The notes under the pieces are model-generated. The model saw nothing but the letters and a program-made list of their open reading frames with translations, did no database searches and was not told the origin of the DNA. A stretch of 64,000 nucleotides of DNA from Trifolium pratense (Eukaryota; Streptophyta; Magnoliopsida; Fabales; Fabaceae): contig NC_060060.1 of NCBI RefSeq assembly GCF_020283565.1, forward strand, positions 19,902,001 through 19,966,000, in the 5' to 3' direction. The position numbers and the translations under genes are program-made. Shown one piece after another: positions 1-11,424 of this stretch. Numbering within the stretch: position 1 is the first letter of the stretch; each line of letters opens with the position of its first letter.

Positions 1-242
1 TTTTCTTTTTCTAAAACGACAAGTAATTTGAAACGAATAAAGTATCGAAGAAAAAATCAATTAAAATTAAAAACTGCGGCATGTTGGATATGAACACAGG
101 TCACTTCAATCACAAGTAGAGCTCCATTACCATTGAGACACACATAACAGTGTTATTTAAACTAACGCCGGTAATATGTATATATATACCATACTACGTA
201 ACAAAAATATGTATACATATATTTATATACCTATTAAAAATG

Positions 243-300
<58 letters not shown>

Positions 301-1874
301 ATAATAATGTAATGCATAACCACTTCTTGCATGGGTCCGTCTCATGAGGGGGTTATTTATCCGCTACTGGTGGTGCATTGTAAGATACATTGAACGGGGG
401 GTTTCATTTGAGGACGATAGAGGTGTTGATGAATTATGACTGACCTGAACAAGTAAAATGGAATTGTTTCAATGGCGAGGTTAATTGACTATGGTAACTT
501 TGAGTCTCAGGTACAAAGGTATATGTAAAAAATTTAGCACTCCAACACCAAGTGAGTAAATTAGTATTATGTTAAATTCTTATTAGTTGTTGAGGTCATG
601 TGCTCTCTAAGACGTGTGTGTCTCGGTCTTGGAGTAGTTATTTCATTATTAGTGGCATGTATTTGGGTCACATTTGCTTACCCCAATTTTTAAATAAACA
701 CAAGTACAAATAAAAAAATGGAATTCTAAAAACGGGGGACCTGACCACCGATACTGCTTTCCACAGCCACAAAAATTGTCAAACACAAATCACATTGCTT
801 TTTGAAATATCAACCCCCCCTATAAAAACCTTCAATCAAAGTACCAAACAAACCATATGAGAGCAAATATGATCCACCTAACCAAAGCACATTTCCGTTC
901 AACCAAAAAGTATAAACATATTTATGGCTGAGGTAACGATGAATATTTGCTTCAATACTTGGAAAAAGTTTGATTACGCGATATAGAATCCTCAAAGGAC
1001 TATTAACTTAATTAACCAAATCCATTTTCATAAGTAAATTATCTAATTAACTAATTCTTTTAAAAACGCTAGCAAAATCACAATTCACAAACCCAACAAA
1101 TAGGAAAGGCATGTGGGTGGCCGTTGGTTGGACCCTGGTGGTAAGTTGTCACCGCCGAAGCAATTTTACGGGGAGGAGGAAAAAGCAAAAAGCGGTATAA
1201 GTTTAGATACGTGTTACACACATCCCTTTAAGTATTAGGTTTGTATTCACAATCGGGGTGCCATTTCAATCGGTGGTACATTCTATTGAACTCATCATAC
1301 ACTGTATGTAAAAAACTTTCTGTATTTAGTTAGAATATAACAATAAATTATAAGAATATCAATATCATAAAAAAGAATTAACTTTGTAATTCAACTAAAT
1401 TTGAGATCGTAAAAAAACTAAACTAGAATTGGAGATTTGCACAAAATGTTATTCCTATAGTTGGGTATCAGTAATATCCTTTGTGTGCATAGTAATAATT
1501 CAAGTCAAGACAAATTCCGAAGTATTAAAGCAAATGCTTTCGTAATGATAATAAGTTACAGGCTAGAACCAAGTACAACGGATTAACCCAAATTTTACAT
1601 TCTCAGAGGATAAACACTAAAGCACAAGATATTGGGAACTATAAAAGTTAAATTAATCCATCACTACATTTGCACTAATAGCCGAGTGAGAAGGAATGAA
1701 AAGAAACACAAAAAACTAAAGATAGGTTTAGTTTATAGGACTAGACATGCAATTGGATATATATCAAATCTAAAGATAGGTTTTGATATAATGTCAGAAT
1801 TCTTAATAGATTAATCCCAAATAAAACCCAAAAAACTACCTTGACTATCAAAACAAAAAAGCTACCTCAAAGTA
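1..1874. other. Intergenic DNA, no supported gene
   Basis: This stretch contains an (AT)n microsatellite near 246-297 and otherwise AT-rich sequence with stop codons in all frames. Short open frames at 810-995 (minus) and 1632-1814 (plus) match nothing I recognise and have no splice or start context. It lies downstream of the last exon of the NAP/SET-like gene, so part of it may be that gene's 3' untranslated region. Confidence 0.5.
246..297. repeat. (TA)n microsatellite
   Basis: An uninterrupted run of about 26 TA dinucleotides is visible. Confidence 0.9.
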
Positions 1875-3521
1875 TTATTGGCAATAGTACTTTAATGGAT
1901 CAGGCCATAAGACGTATTTGATAATACGCGCGACCTACAATTTGGAGTGAAAAAATAATCCATTGTCATATCAATGATTGTTGTAATAGATAAATAAAAA
2001 ATATGTGATACAAATGAATACTGAAAGAATTTAACGAAAATCTCAAAACATATACCTGATTAGTAGCAGCATTATCTATAGTATTTGGATCTTGGAACCA
2101 GTTAAAAAATCTGCATTACACCATAATTAATTAGTTATTCCATTGGACATTAACAAGTTTCTATTTTATTTTATTTTTAAAAAATGATACCTTTATTACG
2201 TTAAATAAACCCAAAATATCATCATATGTATCTTTTTTTCCTCAAAAACTCTCTAAAAACAAACATTGACCTTATTGAATAACAAAACAATTTTTTTATA
2301 ATATGTAACAAACAAGCCCTAAAAGTGATATTTGTAATTATTTTAATTAAAATTTTAAAATTCCATGGGCAAAACTAGTTTTCTTAATTTTCTAATATTA
2401 TTCTATAGAAATACAATATTTAGATACCTAACATTAGAACCGGACCCCGCATGCCAATCTATCTGGTAGGTAGCAATCGTACTTCCTGCACTGGTAAGCC
2501 GCTTTCTAAGCTCGGTTGTCTTCAAGTATGGATTGCTTTTAAAGGTCTGAACAAGAAATATTTTCAATAGTTATTGTTATTCATTTAATTAAAGAGTTTA
2601 CGTAAAATAAAAAAATTTAGAACCTAAATGTGATTTGCAAAACATTTCTATCCACCCAAATAAAAATTAAACAAAAAGCAACTCACAAAGACGATGACAT
2701 ATTCTCTGTTGAGATCATGCGGATCTCCAACTTCAATACTAGTCAAATGCTCTAAGATCTGTTAAATAGGAGGTCATTATTATATTCAATTTCACAAAAG
2801 CTTATTAAGCAATAAATTCCAAAGGCATAAAAAAATAGGACTATAACTATTGTTAATGGATTTTAAATGTTGTTACAGTAAAATCATCAAAACATGACAA
2901 AAGTGCTTCATAAGTTAAATTTAATTGCATTAGACAAAAGAAGTCGAACCTTTGTATCTTCATCATTTATAAGATCCGCAAAGCTAGGATGTTTCTGAAA
3001 CTGCATGGTAAACAAGGCATTACAACCATGATCTAATAATACCAGAGCACGCAGCCAATAAAAAAAAATTGAAATAAAAACATAAATTTTACCACTGTTA
3101 ACCAAAAGTTAGGAATCAATGCTATATGATGATTTCGCTCAAAATACAAATTTTGCATATCCCTAGAGAGAATCTTTTTCTCCTCTTCTATAGAACAAGT
3201 CTCCATATCATCAATCTAAAATCATAATAACAAACAAAATTAAATTAAATAAAAATAAAAATAAAAATAAAAATAAAAATATGAATATGAATGATGAAAA
3301 ACTAGATACCTCTTTGAGATGCTCTTGGATTCCATACAAAATTTTCATATCCACCTAGTAATCGAAATTTTTAGCATTCAACATTAACGAAAAAATAAAG
3401 TCCTAAAAATATACCTAAGCTTTTCTAAAGAGTAAAATATAAATGGAACATGAATTACCATGTCAGAAGCTTTGTCATCATCACTGTCCTCCTCACTGTC
3501 CTCCTGTTCCATTTTAATTAA
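1875..3521 (-). CDS. NAP/SET-family histone chaperone, NRP-like copy A
   Basis: Exons read on the minus strand, each with AG before it and GT after it: 3354-3310, 3215-3093, 3000-2950, 2758-2687, 2546-2446, 2110-2056 and 1934-1875 (TAA at 1877-1875). The phases agree throughout. An acidic exon at 3521-3459 with ATG at 3512 joins in phase 0, giving about 186 aa. Family landmarks appear in order: a helical N-terminal segment, NFWLTV, FQKHPSFADLINDED, a segment ending YVIVF, TFKSNPY, FFNWF and LWPDPLKYY. These parallel plant NRP1/NRP2 (FWLTA, HPAL..LL.E.D, F..NPYFED, FFTWF, DLWPNPL). The family are nuclear chaperones for histones H2A-H2B. The donor after exon 2546-2446 (GTCCGG) is weak. The usual acidic C-terminal tail is missing because a stop follows the LWPDPL block. 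Transcript start and use of the acidic exons are unknown. Confidence 0.72.
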
Positions 3522-4613
3522 CTACCATTAGAAGACCCAAATAAAGACAATGGTAGAGGAAAGAGTAAAATGAAAGGCCTGGAGGACTGGGAATTAATTG
3601 GCAATAACAAGAATCGGTCCTTTAGTGATAGTTCCAAAGAGGAAAATATAAATAGAACATAAATTACCATGTCAGAAGCTTTATCATCCTCATCTGTATG
3701 GTCGTTTTCCTCCTGTTCCATTATAATTAACTACCATTAGAAGACCCAAATAAAGACAATTAGGATAGTTGATGGTTGTGGAAAACTGAAACAGCTGAAA
3801 ATAGGAAAGATCCACATTATTTCTGGAAGCATAGGAATCATAACAGGTCTATAAATTACAACATAGCGGTGAATTTATATTTGGAAGCATAGGAATAAGG
3901 TAGAAGCTGCGTATGGTATACTTAATTAAAGCCGATCCATTTATATTTTTCGTTTTCAATTTCCGCTTCTGAATTTACGGTGGATTCATGGATATAGAGT
4001 CCTAAAGGTTGATGATGATGGTTCATGAAAAGTCTTCGCTGAACAAGTGAATGATAGATCAGATACTTGTGAATTGCTTGAGAAGAGAACTAAACCATGT
4101 TTACTGATTTTGGGTTTGTGAATTTTTTTTCTCCAGTTCGGTTCTCACAATTCAGTAAACAGTTATTAGCAGTTCGGTATGGTTCAAGAACTTTTAGCAT
4201 TCAACATTAACGAAAAATTAAAGTCCTAAAAATATACCTAAGCTTTTCTAAAGAGTAAAATATAAATGGAACATGAATTACCGGTTCAGAAGCTTTGACA
4301 TCCTCATCGTACATCTGTTCCATATTAGAAAACCCAAATAAAGACAATGGTAAAGGATAGAGAGTAAAATGAAATATCTTTTCCAAAGAAAAAAATATAA
4401 ATGGAACATGAATTACCCGCTGAAAAGCTTTATTATCCTCATCATCATCGTCACTGTATTGCTGTTCCATTTTAATTAACTACTATTAGAAGACCCAAAT
4501 AACAATGGTAGAGGATAAAGAATAAAATAAATCCAAAGAGGAAGAAATAAATGTAACACGTTAATTACCAAATTCCAAACTTCAGCTTGTTTAAAAGGTT
4601 CCCCCTGTTCCAT
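3459..4613 (-). repeat. Five tandem acidic exon cassettes
   Basis: Five similar units on the minus strand each encode a short peptide starting MEQ and mostly rich in Asp and Glu. Likely exon limits are 4613-4569, 4479-4417, 4323-4282, 3730-3668 and 3521-3459. Three units (4479, 3730 and 3521) share a TAG acceptor, the lead-in TTAATTA, a length of exactly 63 bp and a GTAATT donor. Unit 4323-4282 has lost the acceptor and lead-in, and unit 4613-4569 is the most diverged and least acidic. The flanking introns are also repeated, including ATGTTCCATTTATATTTT and CTTTATTTGGGT blocks, so whole exon-plus-intron units were duplicated. All are phase 0 at both ends. They could be alternative first exons of copy A or an acidic tail of copy B. 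Confidence 0.65.
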
Positions 4614-4734
4614 TTTAATCAACCAATTATCATTAGAATACCCAAAGAGAGACAATTGTAGAGGCTAAAGAGTAAAATAAACTGATGGAAAGCATATAAG
4701 AATAATTATCACTATCGATCAAAAGGTAACTTAC

Positions 4735-6934
4735 ACCGTTAAAAAATTTCAAAGGATTCGGCCATATGTAATCCTTAATTATCATCTTAACCTACAATTT
4801 AGAGTGAAAAATTACACAATGATCTATGATCTATTGAAAACAATACGAAGTACACAAATGCATACTCTAGAAAAATTTAAGAAAAAACTCCAAATATATA
4901 CCCCATCAAAATCATAATGTTTCGGTCCACTTGTGTCGAACCAATTAAAAAAGCTGCAATCATTAACACATCATAATTAATTATTTATTCTATTTTCCAT
5001 TAATAAGGAATGTTGACAATAATTTGAATAAAATAGAGAGAAATATGTTTTTCAATATTTTTTGTTTGTAAAAACACAATATTTGGATACCAACCTGTAA
5101 ACACTAGCATCGGTCTTCCTCGTGTTTCCTTTCTTTCTATGGCTAACTTCTTGAAGCATTACCTTCATATTTTAATATCATATTTTAAAAGATAATCAAA
5201 ATGAAAGAGAAAAAAGAGATAGATAAAGAACAAAACTGAAGTCCATGGACTACTTACCTTGTCTGCTTTCCAATTTATTTTTGTTGATTCCCACTCCATT
5301 TCTCCATGTTTCACTTTATAGGACTTTTTAATAGTCTTATCCTCAAAATAAGGATTTGTGGAAAAATTCTGCATAAGAAATATTTTCAGAAGCTATTATT
5401 ATTAAATTGAACAGTTTAAATAAAATTTAAATAGAATTCTAAAATATAAGCATTTCTAAGAATTAAAGAAAAGAAACAACTTACAAAAGTGAATGAATAG
5501 TCTAAATCCTCTTCATCAACTTCAAGAGAAGTTAAATGCTTCATAATCTATCAAATAAGGGTCACTGATTAGTAGTTTTTTTATATTGAAGAGGGCTAAA
5601 GCCCAAAAGAAGAAATTATAGGGAAATTAATCTATGGGTGATGGGTTGGTCTTGTTGGCCTCATGAAATCATCTTCAAAGGAAAATTTTCCTTATACCCC
5701 AACATCTATACTATCACACCAACAAATTATTGAAAATTCCAATTTACCGGTGCATAAAAGTTTTCTGGAATCTAACAAATTTTCGGCATACTTTAATTAC
5801 ATGTTTCGGTATGCAAAACTATAAACCAGAAAACTTGAAAAAGAAGTCCAAAATTTTAGCCAAGGTTGACTGTGGCTAAACTCCTTCGACTGTGGCTCTA
5901 AACCACATGATTTTATCATCTCCTTCCTTCAATCATATTCAAACCATGGCTTTTTCCAGCCAAAATAAGAACCTAAATGCAGGTTTCCTATCATGTTTGA
6001 ACCTATGCAGCACATCCACAACCAAAGCATGTCACCATAACATAACCCCAAATTTATTTATTTTTATGATAATACATAACCCCCAAATTCATCAATCACC
6101 TTGCATACCCTTTCAATCTCCTCTGTTATCTGCACATAGCTCACCACTACAATCACCCTCCTCCACTCCCTCAATATTAGATATAGCCCCATTAACATAT
6201 TACCAAATTCCCTACAAATTATCCCAAAACATAAACTTTCCTTTGAAACTATAAAATTGTAACCGAGAAAAACTACGCAAATGGAACCAAGTTGAAATCT
6301 ATTCAATGTTGTAATTCACCCATATAAAAAACTGCTCTGCCTAGCATGGGAATCACATTTATCATTATCAAATCAATATTAAAATCAATAAGATTCAATT
6401 TTATCCCGACATGAATGATTCAATTTTATCCCGATATTAATGTTTAGAACGCAAACTGCCAAAAAATGCTTTATAAACAAAATAAATAAATAATTGCAGC
6501 AACAAAAGAAGTCAAACCTGAACATCTTGATGCGTCATATGATCTGCAATGCCGCTATGGCTCAAAAACTGCACAAAGATTAAAAAAAGTTCAAAAAATA
6601 AAATTACAATAAAAGCATAGACATCAACATTAAATAGGCAATTAACTTACGATAGTGCGCCAAAAGTTAGGATGATATAGTTTGATATGTTCACTGCGCT
6701 TGTTGTAATATTTTTTCCTTTCTTTATTATTATTATTCTTTAAATCCCTTACTCGATCTTGATAACCATTGATCCTCTGCTTGTTATTTCAAATCAACAC
6801 CAACATAATTAAATTAAAAAAAAAATTAATTATGAGCTAATTATACAAAATCAAGAGTACAATGGAAAATTTAATGCCTGATGGATTTTCTCTTGGGTAC
6901 TTTTCAATCTTTTGAGGGGGTCGCTCATCATCAT
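4735..6934 (-). CDS. NAP/SET-family histone chaperone, NRP-like copy B
   Basis: Exons on the minus strand: 6934-6878 (ATG, three Met in a row), 6776-6651, 6568-6518, 5547-5485, 5368-5258, 5162-5095, 4953-4902 and 4791-4735. Phases are consistent and give about 195 codons with no stop. The protein opens with a charged helix (MSDPLKRLKSTQEKIHQ) and continues through RINGYQDRVRDLK, HPNFWRTI, FLSHSGIADHM, IMKHLTSLEV, NFSTNPYFEDKTIKKSYK, INWKADK, FFNWFD and IWPNPLKFFNG. This is the SET/NRP core in the right order, including the NPYFED strand typical of the family. The first intron would begin with GC (CAG then GCATTA). The last exon ends at a good GTAAGT donor in phase 0, so the coding region must continue, probably into the acidic cassettes at 4613-3459. 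Copies A and B are strongly diverged in protein, so the duplication is old. Confidence 0.7.
5548..6517. other. Long intron of NRP-like copy B
   Basis: The 970-bp gap between exons 6568-6518 and 5547-5485 has no further NAP-like exon that I can find. Open frames at 5892-6254 (plus) and 6064-6306 (minus) overlap each other and have no recognisable content. A short duplicated phrase, ATTCAATTTTATCCCGA, occurs twice near 6394-6432. Confidence 0.5.
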
Positions 6935-7142
6935 CGAGTGTTGCGGCAGCTGAATAAGACCTGTTGAGACTTGCGGTGAATATCAATAAAAAAATTCAAC
7001 ATTTTCAGAATCCAAATTAAATATATATATATATAGCAGGATTTAGAGCAATAATGATAAACCCTCTCTTGTCGTATTTAGCAATGTTTAAAAAATGGAT
7101 TGGTCATCAAACCGGCTAGGTCAAGGGTTCATTGGTCAAAGG

Positions 7143-7445
7143 CAATAAATCACATAACAGAACAGAACATATTGAAGGCAATAAAAGAGATTATCAATCT
7201 ATCAACTAGAAGAATTGAAAAAGAAAGAAGAATAATGAAAATGTATGCATACCTTGAGCTAGAAAGATTATCAATTAAAATGGGTTAGGGAAATACTTCA
7301 TGTCACGAATGTTGTATATCCACGGAAAAAGGGGACATCGCTATAACACTATCCTTTTTCCACTAAATATCCCAAAGGGAGAGACAATAGAACCCTAGTT
7401 TTGCGTTTTCTGTTGTTTAGAAAAAGTTATGATACTACTCTATTA
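7143..7445 (-). promoter_or_regulatory. Probable leader/promoter of NRP-like copy B (repeat copy 1)
   Basis: Read on the minus strand, this stretch contains a typical plant leader (AAACTAGGGTTCTATTG) and then CTAGCTCAAG followed by GTATGC, a good splice donor about 320 bases upstream of the copy B start codon. It is nearly identical to blocks at 8128-8264 and 8732-8851, so the leader region is duplicated. Assignment as a 5' untranslated exon is inference. Confidence 0.4.
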
Positions 7446-7450
7446 TGCAT

Positions 7451-8127
7451 TTGTATTTCAACACTCTATTAATGTTCTAATAACATTAAATTTCACTAGG
7501 ATTACTTTAACAACTATTGTTCTTTTTGAAATTACAATCCTTCTATTCAAAGTAAATAAACCATGAAATAGCAGTCACATGATTCTCAATGAGAGTTCAA
7601 AATTAAGAGTTTTATATCTATGCCTTTAAGGTAACTCATAAAAGTTAAGACATTACACTAAAGAACTTGACAATTTACCTACAAAACAGCACATGCTAAA
7701 GGACCCAAATCAACATTCAAGCTTAGTGCAAGTAACCCCTATCATAAATGCATAGTTTCACACTCAACAAAGACAAGTTGAAGCTTAATGCACTGTCACA
7801 ATTCACTTCAAGACCACAAATTTCTTACTGATGCTTTTAGAACAAGATAATCACTAAGTGCCCAAATTCAATTCACAATGAAAATCAATTTAACATCAGT
7901 AAAATCCTTGCAGACGCAACCCTTAACAGATTTACATTGCAATTTTTTCTTTTAAAAAACAACTTACTAGTTCACAATTAACCAAGCTCTGATATAGAAG
8001 TAAGAGAAATTAAACCTTAAACCCTAATTCCCTTAAGAAATTATATACAAAAACAAATTAATCCATAAACCCTAATTTCCAAATTGAAATCAAATTGATT
8101 CTTAATAAATAATTACACATAAATACA
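7451..8127. other. Spacer between the two leader copies
   Basis: AT-rich DNA with no supported gene lies here. Stretches such as TTAAACCCTAATTCCC near 8013 resemble plant 5' leader sequence in composition. Confidence 0.4.
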
Positions 8128-8851
8128 ATAAATCACAGAACAGAACATATTGAAGGCAATAAAAGAGATTATCAATCTATCAACTAGAAGAATTGAAAAA
8201 GAAAGAAGAATAATGAAAATGTATGCATACCTTGAGCTAGAAAGATTATCAATTAAAATGGGTTGTCACGAATGCCAGTGGCGGAGCCTAAGATTGAGCA
8301 GCTAAGAGTGGGAGCCTTAGATTAGATCGGTTTGGTGGTGGACGGTGGGCGATGGCTAGAGAAAGAGAACGAGAGAGACGAACGAGACAGAGACAGAGAC
8401 AGAGACAGAGACGAGAGAGAGAGAAACAAAAACGAAAGCTTCTTTCTTTTTCTTTTGGTTCTTTTTTTTTTTTTTTTGGTTTATTCTTTGGTTATTCTTT
8501 TGGTTCTTTTATTAAATTAAAAAATATATATATATTAGGGGAGGGGCAGCCCGGGCACGTGCCAGGGCATGTCGGGCGGCATCTCCGCCACTGACGAATG
8601 CTGTATATCGCCTTTTAATTTCAAGTGCGGACTAGCCGCCTATTCCCATTGGCTTTCAAGCGTTTTATTTTAGTACCCAGCCGAGAGAAGGCGAAAAAGC
8701 AGATAATAAAGAAAGCTTGCGAAACTGAGTAGGGGGACAACGCTATAGCATTATCCTTTTTCCACTAAATATCTCAAAGGGAGAGACAATAGAACCCTAA
8801 TTTTGCGTTTTCTGTTGTTTAGAAAAAGTTATGATACTACTCTATTAATTA
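8128..8851 (-). repeat. Second copy of the leader region, split by a hAT element
   Basis: Bases 8128-8264 match 7143-7287 and bases 8732-8851 match 7328-7450 almost base for base. Copy 2 carries about 120 extra bases (8608-8731) not present in copy 1, plus the hAT insertion at 8276-8593. The uninterrupted insertion-site sequence is visible in copy 1 near 7302-7315. Confidence 0.8.
8276..8593. mobile_element. hAT-type MITE, 318 bp, 8-bp TSD
   Basis: The element begins CAGTGGCGGAG and ends CTCCGCCACTG, an 11-bp perfect terminal inverted repeat of the hAT type. It is flanked on both sides by ACGAATGC (8268-8275 and 8594-8601), a perfect 8-bp target duplication as expected for hAT. The interior is a purine-rich GAGACA microsatellite (about 8346-8420) and a T-rich stretch. 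It has no transposase and is therefore non-autonomous. The overlapping open frames at 8332-8594 come from the microsatellite and are not genes. Confidence 0.92.
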
Positions 8852-8984
8852 ATTGATAAAATATTTATTATAAAAAGATTACAAAAATATTTAAGATACT
8901 AGAGTTAAAATAGGTTGGGCTACCGGGCTTGTCAACTAGCCCTGTATTTTAAGACGGGCCAGACCTCAACAAAACAAAGGAAAA

Positions 8985-9583
8985 AATAATTGATGTTTTC
9001 TCTCCCGACCCCCGTCTTTTTTTTCTACATCTTGAATTTTCGTTTTTTGCCCTTGGGGTACTTCAGTTTGTACGAATCGAATTTTTTTGTCATGCTAACG
9101 AGTAAACGACCACTCGTTGGAAAACTTATAGTGTCAAGATTACAAATATAATTTTTGTTTTGAGGGTTAACTATCCAATTGGTTCAGTTTCACCAAATAA
9201 TCGGTACTGGTACAGAAACAAAGCAGAAACTTTTCTCAAACATTTTAGGTAGATTTTCTCATACTATACTTAATGAAATTTAACAATTCCGGTGTTAATC
9301 CTGTAGTAAATTTTGTCTTCTTTACACTAGATTAAAATCATTAGCATACGACTTATATTCAGAGATATATGCTAAATTTACCATAGGTAGCTCTACACGA
9401 ATTTTCACATAAATCTTTTTTCTTATCTTAACACTTATGGTATTTCGGTTTATATAAACCAATTTTTTTTCCATGCTAAATTTCGGTTTGTAGAAACCGA
9501 AATAAGTTTGCCAAATTTTTTCAAAATACGAGGGGCAAAATTGTATTTTAGGGGCGGGAGAGAAAACGTCAAAATAATCGGGG
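8985..9583. mobile_element. Putative TIR element of about 600 bp
   Basis: The left block GACGTTTTCTCTCCCG-like (GATGTTTTCTCTCCCGACCCC) is mirrored at the right by GGGGCGGGAGAGAAAACGTC. Inner pairs such as CGGTTTGTAGAAACCG also occur. No convincing target duplication was found, so the family is unknown. Repeated GGGCTA..GGGC phrases flank both ends. Confidence 0.4.
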
Positions 9584-10290
9584 TTTTCTAGGTCAGTCTA
9601 TCAACCTCTATTTTTCATGGGTCGTATTGGGCTAGCTCACCGGGTTTGCAGGTTAGCCCCCTAAAAACTATAAGAATTAGTTTTTGGGTGAAATAAAAAT
9701 TAAAAAAAAAAAAGTTTCATTTAGGCTTATGAATATTATAAAGGAAATCCCAAAAACAAGGAATCTAAACTTAGTGACTCTCTAAAATGCAAAAGAAATG
9801 TCAAAAAACAAGTAACATCAACACATCGAGCAGAAACGCAACTCAGCAACTTCCTCCTCTAGGGTTTTTGAAATCGGCGAATAACAGATTTATTCCAGTG
9901 ATACAAACGAAGCCTACGAGATAGACTTTCACTTCTTCAGATAGAGGCACGTTGTATCATTTGTTCTTGCTGGTTTTCTCATGCTTACATGTTATATCTC
10001 CCTTCATGGTGTGGAGTATGTGTTCTTAAAGTTTTGGATGTGTTTAGTTAACTTGATTTCCTTGACGATATAATATTCCTTTAGTTCTAACAATCAAGTG
10101 TTCAAGAGAAGAGAAGTTACCTAAATTATAAATTTAAATGTTATGTATTTTGAATTGTTATGTTGAAAATTTAGTTTGTGATGTAAGCTTGAACTTTATT
10201 AGTTTTGACGACGCACTTTGTGATATTTCTTATCTCTCATAAAATCATGACACCTATTTTTTTTATGGATACTAATTTGTGTAATATGTA

Positions 10291-10330
10291 CTAGCGGGCC
10301 AGACAGGCGCGTTCCGCGCCTGCCTGTGTC
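10291..10330 (-). mobile_element. Helitron-like 3' terminus with GC-rich hairpin
   Basis: On the plus strand A is followed by CTAG, then CAGGCGCG-TTC-CGCGCCTG (10304-10322), an 8-bp perfect stem. Read on the minus strand this is a hairpin about 10 bases before CTAG and then T, the layout of a Helitron 3' end. The matching 5' TC end was not located. Confidence 0.4.
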
Positions 10331-10819
10331 TAACTTATGTTCAAAAGAAAAACTCTTATGTTATGAAATTAAAAATCAGAGATTAATAAAGTTTTGTAAT
10401 TAAAAAATGTACCTTATTTAAATTTCTGCAAGAATTGTGATAGTTGGAAAACCTTAATAAGAAAGAACTATTGTGTTATTTGAATTTAAAATGAAGGGTA
10501 ATTTGAACAATATAAAAAATTCAGCCCAAACTCACATATCCATTTTATATATTGTTATAGATGTAGTTTTATTATCCATTGAATCTCTTTTTATAAAATT
10601 AAAAAATATGAAAATTAATCGGGTCAGGCCATTGGGCCATGCAGCCCTTTGCAAATCGGGTCAGACCTAAGTTAGCAACCCACAAAGCTTAACGTGTCAA
10701 TCCACTTAAGCCCTTTTATATGTCCCTCCTCTGGGCCAAACCCTTTGACAGCTAAAAAAATACACAAGGGTATTAATTTAGAAAGAGATAAATTACAAAT
10801 GAAGTTTTTAGGAAACCAA

Positions 10820-10851
10820 CTAGTTTAAAGACATGTGCATTCGCACGGGTC
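10820..10851 (-). mobile_element. Second Helitron-like terminus, imperfect hairpin
   Basis: CTAG at 10820-10823 is followed by GACATGTGC-ATTC-GCACGGGTC, an imperfect stem. The layout is the same as at 10291 and 33336. The other end is not defined. Confidence 0.3.
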
Positions 10852-11362
10852 ATTGACTTTTATTTGATATTTAGGTTTGTCATTATATTATGGTAGAAAA
10901 ATTATTTAGAATAGAATAAAATTTGTTATATAATATTGTTAAAATATAAGTGAAACTATTATGCTATTTTTTTGGTAAAACTTACTAACTGAGTATTTGA
11001 TTATAATTATTAATGATAAATTATTCAATTTTTTATATGTATTTGTCACAAATATTGTACCGTGTATATTTTTTTAATAAAAATTAGAAATTTGATTAGG
11101 AATATTTAGGATAATTTAGTAAATTTGATAGTAATTAACTTTAGTGTATTATTATATTATTATTATTATTATTAATGGTTAATAGTATATTGTTTATGTT
11201 TCTATTTATATATTCGTTATGCATATTCATATTATTGTTTCTATAATTTTTGTATTGACTATTTTATTTTATTTTTTCTTTTAATAGATTATTGAGTTGA
11301 TCGTATTAATTTGTTTTGTTTTTATTTTTAAGCACATAATTTTTTTTTGTATTTATTTTATA

Positions 11363-11368
<6 letters not shown>

Positions 11369-11416
<48 letters not shown>
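11369..11416. repeat. (AT)n microsatellite
   Basis: A run of AT dinucleotides of about 46 bases is visible. Confidence 0.9.

Positions 11417-11424
<8 letters not shown>

Noticed and set aside
6880..6962. Alternative frame (SYSAAATLDDDERPPQKIEKYPREN) as exon 1 of NRP-like copy B
   Set aside because: It would join the next exon out of phase; the Met-starting frame keeps phase and has the expected charged helix.
8332..8594. Two overlapping Arg/Glu/Asp-rich frames
   Set aside because: They come from a GAGACA microsatellite inside the hAT MITE.
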